Origin: Sandaracinobacteroides sayramensis
GTDB taxonomy: Bacteria > Pseudomonadota > Alphaproteobacteria > Sphingomonadales > Sphingomonadaceae
Assembly (NCBI RefSeq): GCF_022014495.1
Contig: NZ_JAKLSQ010000010.1
Location: 186,832 to 250,831 of the forward strand
Direction: 5' to 3'
Length of the DNA stretch: 64,000 bases
In this document: piece after piece, positions 17,088 to 25,876 of the stretch
How positions within the stretch are numbered: position 1 is the stretch's first letter
Layout of the letters: the number at the start of each line of letters is the position of its first letter
The notes under the pieces: generated by a model
Told to the model about the DNA's origin: nothing
The model's input: only the letters and a program-made list of their open reading frames with translations
Database searches by the model: none
Position numbers and translations under genes: made by a program

Positions 17088-17105
17088 CCCGGCTCCCGCG
17101 CTCCT

Positions 17106-17181
17106 AGGAGTGTAGCTCAGTTGGTAGAGCATCGGTCTCCAAAACCGAGGGCCGGGGGTTCGAGTCCCTCCACTCCTGCCA
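17106..17181 (+). tRNA. tRNA-Trp (anticodon CCA)
   Basis: 76 nt cloverleaf including the encoded 3' CCA. The acceptor stem pairs AGGAGTG with CACTCCT. The D arm contains AGCTCAGTTGGTAGAGC. The anticodon stem TCGGT/ACCGA encloses the loop CTCCAAA with anticodon CCA at 17139-17141. The T arm contains GGTTCGAGTCC. tRNA-Trp immediately before secE-nusG is a common bacterial arrangement. Confidence 0.98.
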
Positions 17182-17365
17182 ACGCATGATCGCCGGGCCA
17201 CCCTTGCAAAGGCTCGGGCGTGCCATCATGTGGCTGGAGACGCGGGTGAAAAGCTTGCACCCGGCCGATGCCCTGAAGAGGGGTGTCTGCCGGGAGTTGT
17301 CGTTGGTGAAAGCGCATGCGAAGTGATTCGCGTAAAGCTCGCCACAGATGGAAGAGGTCTGACGC

Positions 17366-17563
17366 ATGGCCAAGACGAGCCCGGGCGAATTCGTCCGGCA
17401 GGTGAGGCAGGAAACCGCGAAGGTCGTGTGGCCGTCGCGCAAGGAGGTCGTGCAGACGACCATCCTGGTGCTCATCATGACCTCGATCCTGGCGCTCTTC
17501 TTCCTGGGCGTCGACCAGCTTCTGGGCCGCGTCATCAAGCTGTTTCTGGGGGTTGGGGCCTGA
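17366..17563 (+). CDS. secE: Preprotein translocase subunit SecE
   Basis: 65 aa, the short single-span form of SecE. The conserved cytoplasmic sequence VVWPSRKEVVQTT precedes one membrane segment (TILVLIMTSILALFFLGV). It clamps SecY in the SecYEG channel. It lies between tRNA-Trp and nusG, the canonical position, with 2 bases between its stop and the nusG start. Confidence 0.97.
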   Translation: MAKTSPGEFVRQVRQETAKVVWPSRKEVVQTTILVLIMTSILALFFLGVDQLLGRVIKLFLGVGA

Positions 17564-17565
17564 GC

Positions 17566-18105
17566 ATGGCGCGCTGGTACATCATTCACGCCTATTCCGG
17601 CTTCGAGAACAAGGTTCGCGACCAGATCCTCGCCGATGCCTCGCGCATGGGGCTGGAAGGGCTGGTCGAATCGGTCGAGGTGCCGACCGAGAAGGTGACG
17701 GAAGTGCGCCGCGGCAAGAAGGTGCAGTCGGAGCGGAAGTTCTTCCCCGGCTATGTGCTGGCCAAGCTGGAAATGAACGATCAGGTCTATCACCTGGTGA
17801 AGAACACGCCGAAGGTGACCGGCTTCCTGGGCTTCTCCGGCAAGCCGCAGCCGATCAGCGAGGCGGAAGCCGCGCGAATCCTCAACACCAAGGCGGAAGC
17901 GGATGCGGCCGCGCCCAAGGCGAAGAAGAAGGTCTCGTTCGAGATCGGCGATTCGGTGAAGGTGCTGGACGGCCCGTTCGCCAGCTTCTCGGGCCTGGTC
18001 GAGGAAATCGACTTCGAAAAGGGCCGGGTGAAGGTGTCCGTTTCGATCTTCGGGCGCGCGACGCCCGTGGAACTGGATTTCGAGCAGGTCGAAAAGACCA
18101 AATAA
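17566..18105 (+). CDS. nusG: Transcription termination/antitermination protein NusG
   Basis: 179 aa. N-terminal NGN domain starting MARWYIIHAYSGFENKVRDQI with RKFFPGYVLAKLEM, and a C-terminal KOW domain (FEIGDSVKVLDGPFASFSG). NusG binds RNA polymerase, reduces pausing and links it to Rho or the ribosome. The ATG at 17566 follows secE directly; the longer open frame upstream overlaps secE and is not used. Confidence 0.97.
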   Translation: MARWYIIHAYSGFENKVRDQILADASRMGLEGLVESVEVPTEKVTEVRRGKKVQSERKFFPGYVLAKLEMNDQVYHLVKNTPKVTGFLGFSGKPQPISEAEAARILNTKAEADAAAPKAKKKVSFEIGDSVKVLDGPFASFSGLVEEIDFEKGRVKVSVSIFGRATPVELDFEQVEKTK

Positions 18106-18246
18106 GCTCGGACATGCCCCTGAGCCGCGGTCGGACAGGGGGAGCATCGTGGGAGGTAAGGGGTTCCGCCCAAGCCGTTCGCACCACACGGCCGCACAAC
18201 CGGAGGGGAGGGTGGAGACACCCGAACCGGATTTGGAGCAAGACAT
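18106..18246 (+). promoter_or_regulatory. nusG-rplK spacer, possible L11-operon leader
   Basis: 141 bases with several foldable segments, including GGGTG-GAGA-CACCC (18210-18223), a 5-bp stem with a GNRA-type tetraloop inside a CCGG/CCGG closing pair. rplK-rplA is commonly autoregulated by L1 binding its leader RNA; this spacer is the place for that, but I do not identify the L1 site itself. The rplK ribosome site is GGAG, 8 bases before the ATG. Confidence 0.35.
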
Positions 18247-18681
18247 ATGGCCAAGAAGATTACCGGCTATATCAAGCTGCAGGTTGCAGCTGGTAAAGCC
18301 ACCCCAAGCCCGCCGATCGGGCCGGCGCTGGGTCAGCGCGGCGTGAACATCATGGAATTCTGCAAGGCGTTCAACGCTGCCACTGGCAGCCTGGAAGCCG
18401 GCATGCCGATTCCGACGGTGATCACCGTCTACGCCGACCGCAGCTTCTCGTTCATCACCAAGACACCGCCGGCGAGCTTCCTGCTAAAGAAGGCCGCCGG
18501 CCTGAAGTCCGGCTCGGCCACGCCCGGCAAGGGCGCGGCGATCGCCAAGGTCAAGCAGTCGCAGATCCGCGAGATCGCGGAACTGAAGATGAAGGACCTG
18601 AACGCGAACGACATCGACATGGCGATGAAGACCATCGAGGGCTCCGCCCGCGCGATGGGCCTCGAAGTGGTGGAGGGCTGA
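18247..18681 (+). CDS. rplK: 50S ribosomal protein L11
   Basis: 144 aa, full length. The N-terminal sequence [40 protein letters not shown] (its central part is the L11 signature) and the C-terminal rRNA-binding domain ([32 protein letters not shown]) are intact. L11 binds 23S rRNA at the GTPase-associated centre. rplA follows 4 bases later. Confidence 0.98.
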   Translation: MAKKITGYIKLQVAAGKATPSPPIGPALGQRGVNIMEFCKAFNAATGSLEAGMPIPTVITVYADRSFSFITKTPPASFLLKKAAGLKSGSATPGKGAAIAKVKQSQIREIAELKMKDLNANDIDMAMKTIEGSARAMGLEVVEG

Positions 18682-18685
18682 CGAC

Positions 18686-19384
18686 ATGGCGAAGCTGACC
18701 AAGAAGTCGAAGACCCTGGCCGCGACCGTGGAGCCGCTGAAGCTCTACCCCGTCGATGAAGCGCTGGGCATCGTGAAGGCGAACGCCACCGCGAAGTTCG
18801 ACGAGACCATCGAAGTGGCCGTGAACCTGAACGTCGACCCGCGCCACGCCGACCAGATGGTCCGCGGCATGGTGACTCTGCCCAAGGGCACCGGCAAGAC
18901 GGTGCGCGTGGGCGTGTTCGCGCGCGGCGCCAAGGCCGATGAGGCCCGCGAGGCCGGCGCCGACGTGGTGGGCGCGGAAGACCTGCTGGAAATCGTGCAG
19001 GGCGGCACCATCGACTTCGACCGCTGCATCGCGACGCCGGACCTGATGGGCCTCGTCGGCCGTCTCGGCAAGGTGCTGGGCCCGAAGGGCCTGATGCCGA
19101 ACCCGAAGCTGGGCACGGTGACGATGAACGTCGCCGAAGCGGTGAAGGCGGCCAAGGGCGGCCAGATCGAGTTCCGTGTCGAGAAGGCGGGGATCATCCA
19201 CGCCGGCCTCGGCAAGGCGAGCTTCCCGCAGGAAGATCTGAAGGCCAATCTGGACGCCTTCCTGGACGCGCTGGTGAAGGCCAAGCCGTCGGGCGCCAAG
19301 GGCAAATATGTGGAGAAGATCGCGCTCAGCTCGACTCAGGGCAAGGGCGTGAAGGTGGATACGGCGTCCGCGCTGGGCGCCTGA
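18686..19384 (+). CDS. rplA: 50S ribosomal protein L1
   Basis: 232 aa, full length. It contains the L1 sequence [18 protein letters not shown] and the N-terminal [25 protein letters not shown]1 binds the 23S L1 stalk and, in many bacteria, its own operon leader. It is the last gene of the secE-nusG-rplK-rplA unit; a strong terminator follows, which separates it from rplJ. Confidence 0.98.
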   Translation: MAKLTKKSKTLAATVEPLKLYPVDEALGIVKANATAKFDETIEVAVNLNVDPRHADQMVRGMVTLPKGTGKTVRVGVFARGAKADEAREAGADVVGAEDLLEIVQGGTIDFDRCIATPDLMGLVGRLGKVLGPKGLMPNPKLGTVTMNVAEAVKAAKGGQIEFRVEKAGIIHAGLGKASFPQEDLKANLDAFLDALVKAKPSGAKGKYVEKIALSSTQGKGVKVDTASALGA

Positions 19385-19411
19385 TCCTTCTTCCAAGGAA
19401 TGAGATGCGGG

Positions 19412-19440
19412 AAGGCCGGGGGAAACCCCGGCCTTCTTTG
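19412..19440 (+). terminator. Terminator after rplA
   Basis: Perfect 10-bp stem AAGGCCGGGG / CCCCGGCCTT (19412-19421 with 19426-19435), loop GAAA, then CTTTG. A second, less regular GC hairpin around 19450-19482 faces the convergent PEP-CTERM gene. Confidence 0.85.
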
Positions 19441-19512
19441 CGTTGATGCGGAAGGACCGGGTTCGCGCCCCGGCCCTTCCTTCACGCCCTGTCCTGAGCC
19501 TGGCTTGCGGGA

Positions 19513-20586
19513 TCAGGCTGCCATCCGCAGGGCGCGCTGTCGGCGTGCCGCCGCGCCGACAACGCCGAAGCCGAGAAGGAGCATGGCCCAGCTGGCGGGC
19601 TCGGGCACGCCGCCGACACCGCCGCCCGGTTGCTCGAGCGTGGTGAAGAGGATGCCGGACTTCGACGACCATGTGAGGCCGTCCGGCGTTTCTCCCAGAG
19701 CCAGGGCGCCGGTGTGGCCGAAGCCGCAGGTGGTGGCGCGTCCGCGGCAATCCAGATACAGCGTGAAGGCGAAACCGAGCTGGGAATAGCCGACGGGAAT
19801 GGCGATGGTGGTGAGGAAAGTGCCTTCCACCACGCCGGTTCCGGTGTCGAAATTCTGGGTGAACTGGAAGTCGTCCGGCGTGCCGGAATAATAATATTTC
19901 TGCTCGAAAATGCCGTTGTTCATGTCCCAGTAGGCCTGGGCGGTGCCACCGATATATTGGCCGCTTCCGGCCCATGTGATGTAGCCCGTGGGCGTGCCGT
20001 CGATCACTTCGTAGACATTGTTGAGCGCCAGCCCGAGGAGGCCGGTTACATAACCGTCGGAATAGCCGAGCGGCGCGGTGTAGAGGCCGTCGAAGCTGTA
20101 GCCGAAGGTGAGATAGGCGGTGGCGCCGGAGGTGTTGTTGAAGGTGAGGATGTCGCTGATGCGGGCGTTGGCGAAGGCTGAGCGGGCCCCCACATCCTCG
20201 TTATGGCCATAGGCCTTCAGCTGGCCCTTGCCGAGGTCACCGGATGCGAACGCCACCGATCCGCTGTTGGACCAGGCGTTGGCGCTGTTGGACCAGCCAT
20301 CGTCCCAGCTGTTGCTGCCATAGCCGTTGGCAAGCCCTTCGGTGGCATAATTCTGGATCACCGAGCCATTGTTGCCCACGGCGATGCCGGCGCCGGAAAA
20401 CTGCCCCCAATTGCCATGGACATGGCCCACGACGTTGACGCTGGCGCAGGAGCGGGGATCGGGAGTGCTGGCGATGCCGTTGCCGTTGTAGGTGCAATGG
20501 TCCCACGGCTCGGGCGCCGCGGCGATGGAAGGCGCGGCGCAGGCGAGCACCGAAAGGCCGATCAAGGTGGAGATGGTGATGCGCAT
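19513..20586 (-). CDS. PEP-CTERM sorting domain protein, extracellular
   Basis: 357 aa. An N-terminal signal peptide (LIGLSVLACAAPSIAAA) precedes a middle rich in Gly, Ser, Asn and aromatics without a domain I recognise. The C-terminal sorting tag is VPEPASWAMLLLGFGVVGAAARRQR, i.e. PEP motif, hydrophobic segment and basic tail. Such tags direct proteins to exosortase processing at the cell surface, often with exopolysaccharide; no exosortase gene is in the window. The gene is on the opposite strand to the ribosomal genes, between rplA and rplJ, and divergent from the HTH-TPR gene at 20747. Its function is unknown. Confidence 0.85.
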   Translation of the reverse strand: MRITISTLIGLSVLACAAPSIAAAPEPWDHCTYNGNGIASTPDPRSCASVNVVGHVHGNWGQFSGAGIAVGNNGSVIQNYATEGLANGYGSNSWDDGWSNSANAWSNSGSVAFASGDLGKGQLKAYGHNEDVGARSAFANARISDILTFNNTSGATAYLTFGYSFDGLYTAPLGYSDGYVTGLLGLALNNVYEVIDGTPTGYITWAGSGQYIGGTAQAYWDMNNGIFEQKYYYSGTPDDFQFTQNFDTGTGVVEGTFLTTIAIPVGYSQLGFAFTLYLDCRGRATTCGFGHTGALALGETPDGLTWSSKSGILFTTLEQPGGGVGGVPEPASWAMLLLGFGVVGAAARRQRALRMAA

Positions 20587-20746
20587 GATGAAACCCCTGT
20601 TTTTTCCGTGGCGCGATCCCTCCGCGCCATGAACTGCAGGCTAATGCGCGGACGGTTGGTTAATCTTCCCCCCTTGTCGGGGCGGCTCGGGGCATGACGG
20701 GACATCGGCCGCTTGCGGCCTGAGTAGGCGCGTCTAATCTGTGCCG

Positions 20747-22294
20747 ATGGTCGACGATTCCACCAGCGAAATGGAGGCGGGAAGCCGCGCCGCGCGGCTG
20801 CGCGGATGGAAGGAAATCGGCCGCCGCTTCGGCGTGGACGAGCGGACGGCGAAGCGCTGGGAGACGACGCGCGGGCTGCCGGTGCATCGCGTGCCGGGCG
20901 AACCCCGCGCGCCCGTGTTCGCCTATGAGCATGAACTGAAAGCCTGGGTGGAGCAGGATAAGGGAGAGGCTCCGCCGGCTGTCGCCGGGAAGCAGGCCCC
21001 GCCGCCGCCCGCGCGCCGGCCGTGGCTGGCCGTGGCGCTGCTGTTGTTGGCGCTGACGGCTGCTGTCGCGCTGTGGATGGGGTGGAGGGCAGCGGAAGAA
21101 GGCCGCGCGGCTGAAGCCCGCCTTGGCGATCTGACCCGCCTCGCCGCCAGTCAGGTGGCTGCGGTCAACGACCAGCTGGACAGCCAGCCGGGCACGGTTG
21201 CCGTGCGGGCGGCGCTTGCGCAGGAAGCGGTGCAGGTGCTGGGGCGGGTCGCGGCGTCGCCCGATGCTTCGCCCGGATTGAAGCAGGAGGCCGCCGAAGG
21301 GTATCGGCGGCTGGCGGTGTTGCAGAATGCGATCGACCGGCCGAGCCTGCGGGACCGGGCGGCCGCTACCCGATCGCTGGCGCAGGCGCAAAGGCTGCTC
21401 GAAGGCGACAAGGGCGCGGAGGCCGCGCAGGTGCGCGCGCGCGTGCAGATCGAAATGGCGCGGCAGGCGGCCGGTGGGGGCGATCCGAAGGCGGCGATGG
21501 CGATGCTGTCGGCTGCCGAGCCTGTGGCGCGGCGCGCCGGCGGCGCGGTGCTGGACGACTGGTGGCTGGCGAAAAGCGCGGCGGCCAGCTGGAACGGCGA
21601 CTATGAGGAGTCAGCGAATGCCGCGCGGGAGGTTTCCCTCTCGTCTATCGGCGATCCGGCCGAGGCGCTGACACGGCTGCGGGCGCTGGACCTGGAGGCC
21701 GAGGCGAGCTTCTATCTGGAAAAGCCGGCTGCGGCGCGCGCCACATATCTGCGGGCCGTGGACAGCGCCGAAGCCGCGCTTGCCCGCTGGCCGGACGACA
21801 ATCGGCTGCGCTGGAACCTGTTGCGGCAGCAATGGAATGTGGGGAGCACGCTGATCGGGGAAGGCCGCCCGCGCGAAGCCGTGCCGGTGCTGGCCGAAGC
21901 GCTGGCGGGCTGGCAGGCGGTGCAGCGCTCCGACCCTAGCGACGAGGCGGTGCGGGCCTGGGTATTGGCCACGCGCCTGTCCTATGGGCAGGCCCTGGCG
22001 GCGGCCGGCGCCTATCCGCGCGCCATTGCCGTGTTGAGCGAAGTGGTGGCGGAGCGCAAGGCCTGGCACGCCGGCCGTCCGGAGGATGCCGACCGGCGCC
22101 GCCTGCTGATGAACGGCGTGGCGTCGCTTGCGGATGCGTTGGGGGCATCGGGACGGGCAGGCGAGGCGTGCGCGCTTTATGGCGAGGCGGATCGGATCGG
22201 AGCGGACATGGAGAAGGACGGCCAGCTCACCGGTTTCGACCGGCGGGAAACGCTGCGGATGGTGGCTGCGGCGCGCGCGCGTCATTGCGGCTGA
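20747..22294 (+). CDS. HTH-domain, single-span membrane, TPR-like protein
   Basis: 515 aa from ATG 20747 (another ATG at 20771). The N-terminus (RLRGWKEIGRRFGVDERTAKRWE, then GLPVHRVPGEPRAPVFAYEHELKAWV) is a MerR-like/winged helix-turn-helix. A proline-rich linker and one membrane span (about residues 90-112, WLAVALLLLALTAAVALWM) follow. The rest is alanine-rich helical repeats of TPR type (for example GRPREAVPVLAEALAGWQAV). A DNA-binding domain on the cytoplasmic side of a membrane anchor suggests a one-component, membrane-tethered sensor or regulator. It lies between rplA and the rplJ leader and is divergent from the PEP-CTERM gene. The specific role is unknown. Confidence 0.75.
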   Translation: MVDDSTSEMEAGSRAARLRGWKEIGRRFGVDERTAKRWETTRGLPVHRVPGEPRAPVFAYEHELKAWVEQDKGEAPPAVAGKQAPPPPARRPWLAVALLLLALTAAVALWMGWRAAEEGRAAEARLGDLTRLAASQVAAVNDQLDSQPGTVAVRAALAQEAVQVLGRVAASPDASPGLKQEAAEGYRRLAVLQNAIDRPSLRDRAAATRSLAQAQRLLEGDKGAEAAQVRARVQIEMARQAAGGGDPKAAMAMLSAAEPVARRAGGAVLDDWWLAKSAAASWNGDYEESANAAREVSLSSIGDPAEALTRLRALDLEAEASFYLEKPAAARATYLRAVDSAEAALARWPDDNRLRWNLLRQQWNVGSTLIGEGRPREAVPVLAEALAGWQAVQRSDPSDEAVRAWVLATRLSYGQALAAAGAYPRAIAVLSEVVAERKAWHAGRPEDADRRRLLMNGVASLADALGASGRAGEACALYGEADRIGADMEKDGQLTGFDRRETLRMVAAARARHCG

Positions 22295-22330
22295 CCCTGT
22301 GGCGGGGCGGCCTCGACAGATGCAGGAATC

Positions 22331-22358
22331 TTGACCTTGCGGGGAATCCCTGTATAGG
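22331..22358 (+). promoter_or_regulatory. rplJL promoter
   Basis: TTGACC (22331-22336), 16-base spacer, TATAGG (22353-22358). It is placed to transcribe the long rplJ leader and separates rplJL from the rplKA unit. Confidence 0.6.
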
Positions 22359-22364
22359 CGCGTG

Positions 22365-22630
22365 TTCCGCTTGCGGGCTTTCGGGCCTGGCAGGCGCCGT
22401 CCGAGATTGCAGGTGTCGGGGTGAAACCCGGCTTAAGCGCAAGGCCTGCATGAGACGAGGAACAGCTTTGGCCCTCCGACGCCGTGCGATGGCTGGGGGG
22501 ATTCGCGGCGAGGCCTGGCTTCGCTGCCGGCGATCCTTTTCGGGCGGGCCATAGGGCCCGGACTTTTCCAGGCCCCTTGGCTCTGTTGCCGTTCCCCAAT
22601 CCGGGGGGGCGGCGAGTGCAAGGAGTGAGC
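22365..22630 (+). ncRNA. rplJ 5' leader (candidate L10 leader)
   Basis: About 265 untranslated bases between the promoter and rplJ contain many short complementary GC-rich segments, for example GGGCGGGCCATAGGGCCCGG near 22541. No credible gene occupies it. In many bacteria the L10(L12)4 complex binds such a leader to repress its own synthesis. Position and length fit; the kink-turn binding site was not resolved by eye. Confidence 0.45.
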
Positions 22631-23146
22631 ATGGATCGGAACCAGAAGAAAGAGCTGGTCGCCAATCTCGCGAAGACGCTGGGTGAGACCCAGGTTGTGG
22701 TGATCACCCGCAACCATGGCCTCACCGTCGCGCAGGTTTCCGACCTGCGCACGCGGATGCGTGGAGCCGGCGCGCAGTTCAAGGTGACGAAGAACCGGCT
22801 TGCCCGCATTGCTCTGGAGGGTACGCCCTATCAGGAAATCGGCCAGCTTCTGGTCGGCCCTGTGGGTCTTGCCACCTCCGCCGATCCGGTTGCGGCTGCG
22901 AAGATCGCAATCGAGTTCGCGAAGACCAACGACAAGTTCGAGATCGTTGGCGCTTCGATGGCGGGGACGATGCTCGACGCGAACGGAGTGAAGGCCTTGG
23001 CCGAACTTCCGTCGCTCGACGAACTCCGGGCAAAGCTGGTGGGCCTGTTGCAGGCACCTGCGACCAAGATTGCGCAGCTTTCGACGGCCCCGGCCGCCAA
23101 GCTGGCGCGTGTGTTTGCGGCTTATGGCGACAGCCAGGCCGCCTGA
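22631..23146 (+). CDS. rplJ: 50S ribosomal protein L10
   Basis: 171 aa from ATG 22631 (ribosome site AGGAG), beginning [19 protein letters not shown]. The N-terminal rRNA-binding part includes [19 protein letters not shown] and [16 protein letters not shown]. The C-terminal helix that carries L7/L12 dimers is present. L10 forms the ribosomal stalk base. rplL follows 19 bases later; the two form a two-gene unit closed by a terminator. Confidence 0.97.
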   Translation: MDRNQKKELVANLAKTLGETQVVVITRNHGLTVAQVSDLRTRMRGAGAQFKVTKNRLARIALEGTPYQEIGQLLVGPVGLATSADPVAAAKIAIEFAKTNDKFEIVGASMAGTMLDANGVKALAELPSLDELRAKLVGLLQAPATKIAQLSTAPAAKLARVFAAYGDSQAA

Positions 23147-23165
23147 TAGGATTAGGAGAATCTAA

Positions 23166-23546
23166 ATGGCCGACCTGAACAAGATCGTTGAAGAGCTGTC
23201 CGCTCTGACCGTCCTCGAAGCCGCCGAGCTTTCGAAGCTGCTCGAAGAAAAGTGGGGCGTTTCCGCCGCTGCCGCCGTGGCCGTGGCCGCTGCGCCTGGC
23301 GCTGGCGGCGGCGCTGCCCCGGCTGCCGAGGAAAAGACCGAGTTCGACGTGATCCTCACCGGCGACGGTGGCAAGAAGATCAACGTCATCAAGGAAGTCC
23401 GCGCCATCACCGGCCTCGGCCTGACCGAAGCGAAGACCCTGGTGGAATCCGCTCCGAAGGCCGTCAAGGAAGGCGTGAACAAGGACGAAGCCGAGAAGAT
23501 CAAGAAGCAGCTCGAGGAAGCCGGCGCGACCGTCGAACTCAAGTAA
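23166..23546 (+). CDS. rplL: 50S ribosomal protein L7/L12
   Basis: 126 aa. The N-terminal dimerisation domain starts [38 protein letters not shown], followed by an Ala/Gly hinge and a C-terminal factor-binding domain ([27 protein letters not shown]). It recruits translational GTPases. In the usual order rpoB follows; here a terminator, a MITE-like element and a VWA gene intervene. Confidence 0.98.
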   Translation: MADLNKIVEELSALTVLEAAELSKLLEEKWGVSAAAAVAVAAAPGAGGGAAPAAEEKTEFDVILTGDGGKKINVIKEVRAITGLGLTEAKTLVESAPKAVKEGVNKDEAEKIKKQLEEAGATVELK

Positions 23547-23579
23547 GTCTTCGAAAGCTTTTCGAAGCCTTGAAGGAAG

Positions 23580-23608
23580 GGGCGGCCTCGTCGAGGGGCC
23601 GCCCTTTT
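23580..23608 (+). terminator. Terminator after rplL
   Basis: Stem GGGCGGCC / GGCCGCCC (23580-23587 with 23597-23604) followed by TTTT at 23605-23608. The T-run is part of the left target-site copy of the neighbouring MITE-like element. Confidence 0.75.
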
Positions 23609-23616
23609 CATTTGGC

Positions 23617-23845
23617 GATTATGCAGTTTGCAAACCAACGGCAATTGTGCGGTCGCCGACCTGACACCGGACATTTCCAACAGCCGTCACCCCGGGCTCG
23701 AACCGGGGTCCAGCTTTTCTGCCGGCGCAGCGCTTGAGGAAGACAGCGGGACCCCGGGTCGAGCCCGGGGTGACGAGGGCGTTGCATAGTCGCCGCTTCC
23801 CACCGGAACCGACGTTCGCCGCGTGGGTTTGCAAACTGCACAATC
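23617..23845. mobile_element. MITE-like element, 229 bp, flanked by 14-bp direct repeats
   Basis: Terminal inverted repeats of 20 bp: GATTATGCAGTTTGCAAACC at 23617-23636 and its inverse (one mismatch) at 23826-23845. They are bounded exactly by direct repeats at 23603-23616 and 23846-23859 (CCTTTTCATTTGGC and CCCTTTCATTTGGC, one mismatch), as expected of a target-site duplication. Inside is an inverted pair of 26-base GTCACCCCGGG-type palindromic units (23686-23711 and 23749-23774, 25/26 identical) of the REP-like kind common in alphaproteobacteria. No transposase or credible gene is inside, so it would have moved by a transposase encoded elsewhere. Confidence 0.7.
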
Positions 23846-23947
23846 CCCTTTCATTTGGCCGGCAGGCAAACGGCAGGCTCTACAGATTTGCATGAGAGGT
23901 GCTTTGTTCACACTCCGCAGGCTATGGAACCGGCGGAGGTTGGCGTC

Positions 23948-25687
23948 ATGATTCGGGGTTTGGTCGCAATGCTGTCGGTCGCGGCCTTGCTGGGGGTGTC
24001 TGTCCCGGCTTCGGCGCAGCGTGGGGAGCGCGGAACGCTGGCGCCTCCGGGTGTGGATTGCGGGCAATATGGCTTCAAGCGGCCCACGCGCGGCAGGGAG
24101 GGCTCGTTAGCCGGCGCTATTCTCGGAACCGCCCTCGGCCCGAAGGCATCTTATGTGCCGCCTCCGCCGCCTCCGCCGTCTTCGCCACCCCCTCCACCAC
24201 CACCACCACCACCGCCGCCGCCCACCGCGCGGATGGCCGAGGCGCCCACGCATCTGCCGCAAGACCGGGAATCCTATCCGGGCGCCACGCCCAATCCGAT
24301 CCGGCAAGTCGCGCAGGAGCCGGTCTCCACCTTCTCGATCGACGTGGACACCGCCGCCTACAGCAATGTGCGCCGCTTCCTGAACCGGGATTCCTTGCCG
24401 CCGCGCGACGCCGTTCGCGTGGAGGAGCTGCTGAACTATTTCGACTATGGCTATCGGGCGCCGGCGCGTGGTGGCGATCCTTTCGCGGCGACGGTGTCGG
24501 TCGTTCCTTCGCCCTGGTCGAAGGGGCACAGGCTGCTGCATATCGGCCTGCAGGGATTCGAACTGCCCAAGGGTGAGCAGCCGCCGTTGAATCTGGTGTT
24601 CCTGATCGACACCTCCGGATCGATGATGGGGCCTGACCGGCTGCCGCTCGCCAAGAAGGCGATGGACATTCTGGTCGAGCAGCTCGGCAAGCGCGACCGG
24701 GTGGCGATCGTGGCCTATGCGGGTTCGGCCGGGGCCGTGCTGGAGCCGGTGGACGGCCTGCAGAAGACGAAGATTCGCTGTGCGCTCGACTATCTGGAGG
24801 CCGGTGGTTCGACCGCCGGCGGGCGCGGGCTGGAACTGGCTTATGCGCTGGCGCGGCAGAATTTCGACCCGAAGGCGGTGAACCGCGTGGTGCTGCTGAC
24901 GGACGGCGATTTCAACGTGGGCGTCGCGTCGCCCGAACGGATGCGCGACCTGGTGTCGGAACAGCGCGGCAGCGGGGTCTATCTCTCCGTCTATGGCTTC
25001 GGACGCGGCAATTACCAGGACCGGATGATGCAGGCGCTGGCGCAGAACGGCAATGGCACCGCCGCTTACATCGACAGCTTTTCCGAGGCGAAGAAGCTGT
25101 TCCTGACGGACTTTGCCAAGGGCATGTTCCCGATCGCCGACGATGTGAAGATACAGGTGGAGTTCAACCCGGCCACCGTCCGCGAATACCGGCTGATCGG
25201 CTATGAGACGCGGATGCTGGCGCGCGAGGATTTCAACAACGACCGGGTGGATGCCGGCGAAGTCGGTTCCGGCGCGGCGGTGACGGCGATCTATGAGATC
25301 GTGCCCGCCGGCGCCTCGGGGTCGGTCGACCCGCTGCGCTATGGCAAGACGGCCGCAAAAGCCGGGAAGGGGGGTGAATATGCCTTCCTGAAATTGCGCT
25401 ACAAGCGGCCGGGAGAGGCGGTTTCGCGCCTGATGCAGCGCCCCATCGGGGCAGGGGACCATGTGGCGAAACTGGCGGCGGCGCCGGAGGCGACCCGCTG
25501 GGCGGTGGCGGTCGCCGGTTTCGGCGAGCGGCTGCGCGGTTCGCCGCATCTGGAGCCGGGGTTCGGACTGCCGCAGGTGGCGGCGCTGGCGGAAAGCGCG
25601 AAAGGCGCGGACCCGCATGGCGAGCGGGCGGAATTTGTCACGCTGGTGCGACGGGCGGAAAAGCTGTTGCCGGAAGGCCGCGACTAG
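23948..25687 (+). CDS. Secreted VWA-domain protein (YfbK-like)
   Basis: 579 aa from ATG 23948 (GGAGG 8 bases upstream); the upstream in-frame extension runs through the MITE edge. A signal peptide ends VSVPASAQ. A long proline run (about residues 70-95) follows. Then comes a VWF_N-type domain (STFSIDVDTAAYSNVRRFLNR) and a von Willebrand A domain with an intact metal-ion site (FLIDTSGSMMG). The C-terminal region matches the YfbK/DUF3520 type. There is no lipobox cysteine. VWA domains usually mediate metal-dependent protein binding; the partner is unknown. The gene sits between rplL and rpoB, an atypical place, after the rplL terminator and before a separate rpoB promoter. Confidence 0.88.
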   Translation: MIRGLVAMLSVAALLGVSVPASAQRGERGTLAPPGVDCGQYGFKRPTRGREGSLAGAILGTALGPKASYVPPPPPPPSSPPPPPPPPPPPPPTARMAEAPTHLPQDRESYPGATPNPIRQVAQEPVSTFSIDVDTAAYSNVRRFLNRDSLPPRDAVRVEELLNYFDYGYRAPARGGDPFAATVSVVPSPWSKGHRLLHIGLQGFELPKGEQPPLNLVFLIDTSGSMMGPDRLPLAKKAMDILVEQLGKRDRVAIVAYAGSAGAVLEPVDGLQKTKIRCALDYLEAGGSTAGGRGLELAYALARQNFDPKAVNRVVLLTDGDFNVGVASPERMRDLVSEQRGSGVYLSVYGFGRGNYQDRMMQALAQNGNGTAAYIDSFSEAKKLFLTDFAKGMFPIADDVKIQVEFNPATVREYRLIGYETRMLAREDFNNDRVDAGEVGSGAAVTAIYEIVPAGASGSVDPLRYGKTAAKAGKGGEYAFLKLRYKRPGEAVSRLMQRPIGAGDHVAKLAAAPEATRWAVAVAGFGERLRGSPHLEPGFGLPQVAALAESAKGADPHGERAEFVTLVRRAEKLLPEGRD

Positions 25688-25766
25688 ATGGCGGACATAA
25701 GCCCGTCGCCCCGGGTCGATCCTGCGGCGACAGCTGCTCTGTCTGTCAGGATCAGGCGCGGTCGCC

Positions 25767-25795
25767 TTTACAGAGCGGGGGGTGCCCCTTATATG
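25767..25795 (+). promoter_or_regulatory. Candidate rpoBC promoter
   Basis: TTTACA (25767-25772), 17-base spacer, TATATG (25790-25795), about 170 bases before rpoB. It would make rpoBC independent of rplJL. Confidence 0.55.
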
Positions 25796-25876
25796 CCCCT
25801 TTCCACCTGAGTTCGGGATAGAGGGCGCCGTTGCGCAGTGCCTTCACGCATGGGACGCTTGTGGCATCGGGACAGC

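Noticed and set aside
23609-23843. Small ORFs inside the MITE-like element
   Set aside because: They are translations of the GTCACCCCGGG palindromes, which yield the familiar spurious HPGLDPGS peptide seen wherever this repeat occurs.
24170-24230. CCACCACCACC repeat considered as a tandem repeat or CRISPR-like array
   Set aside because: It is the in-frame proline-rich linker of the VWA protein; no spacers or regular unit. No CRISPR array was found anywhere in the window.
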